Assembly (NCBI GenBank): GCA_001916035.1
Contig: MNRQ01000020.1
Span: 1-64,000, forward strand
Length of the DNA: 64,000 nucleotides
Direction: 5' to 3'
Source of the DNA: Clostridium sp. 27_14
GTDB lineage: Bacteria > Bacillota > Clostridia > TANB77 > CAG-508
Positions 63,877 through 64,000 of the stretch are shown here, piece after piece (within the stretch, counting starts at the first letter, position 1; every line of letters starts with the position of its first letter). The position numbers and the translations under genes were made by a program. The notes beneath the pieces are model-generated. The model made no database searches. It saw only the letters and a program-made list of their open reading frames with translations, and was not told the DNA's origin.

Positions 63877-64000
63877 ACAGAAAAACCCCCTATGTGATAC
63901 TTTTGTTTAATAGTATTCACATTAGAGAGTTTTTATGACTATTACAAATCACCCTAATTCCAAATCCATTTACTTTAATTTTGTATTAATAAAGTTAGTC
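63877..64000. other. Upstream region of spoIIID, no gene seen
   Basis: It contains the ribosome binding site and probably the sigma-E promoter of spoIIID, which I could not place with confidence. Confidence 0.4.

Noticed and set aside
1..64000. tRNA or rRNA genes
   Set aside because: No cloverleaf-like segments with CCA-type ends or rRNA blocks were noticed. A covariance search would be decisive.

Overview
The window is a very AT-rich stretch of a Gram-positive, endospore-forming Clostridia-type genome. The grounds are mraZ-rsmH-ftsL-spoVD, yunB, a SPOCS/LysM coat-type protein, yabG-veg, spoIIID, a spoVB-type flippase, a sortase, T-box control of aspS, gatCAB and strong AGGAGG ribosome binding sites. 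No rRNA, tRNA, CRISPR array or complete insertion sequence was found. The species is not identifiable from the window.

Layout. 1-800: start of a gene leaving the window, a possible operator and a nonsense-interrupted winged-helix gene. 0.8-5 kb: a dcw remnant on the minus strand (mraZ, rsmH, ftsL and a spoVD cut at its 3' end). 5-8.5 kb: unknown protein, sortase, HAD phosphatase, frameshifted nucleotide kinase, rsmA. 8.6-14 kb: yraN-dprA-comM and an intact spoVD-like PBP. 14-27 kb: PD-(D/E)XK protein, orphan response regulator, a giant cyclic beta-1,2-glucan synthase, coat-like and small membrane proteins. 27-34 kb: TSUP permease, rarA-ruvA, HD protein, pseudopilin, ClpE-like ATPase, pgsA. 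34-44 kb: BofC-like protein, comEC, SH3/NlpC hydrolase, ppaC, hslO, a TagO-rubredoxin fusion, rpiB. 44-54 kb: rpsT, gatBAC, T-box/aspS, hup, spoVB-like flippase, rplM-rpsI. 54-59.4 kb: an accessory island between two identical 37-bp repeats, with an NDK-nucleotidyltransferase fusion, DegT aminotransferase, Nudix hydrolase, dead tyrosine recombinase and a candidate type I toxin-antitoxin. 59.6-64 kb: yunB, SPOCS/LysM protein, yabG, veg, spoIIID.

The most striking observation is that five conserved genes (comM, rarA, spoVB-like, yunB and the cyclic glucan synthase) are each split by a +1 frameshift, and every break lies exactly on an in-frame CGG codon. Skipping the C (or reading CGGN as four bases) gives glycine and restores the full-length family protein. 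In my manual scan of both strands the other conserved genes contain no in-frame CGG. The six CGG codons read straight through are all in accessory or poorly conserved genes. This suggests that CGG acts as a +1 frameshift (or quadruplet glycine) signal in the core genome. I know of no established description of such a system.

Other notable items are a dispersed intergenic repeat built from up to three hairpins (seven full or partial copies), a disrupted aspS behind its T-box, and an A7 tract that puts a DegT gene out of frame.
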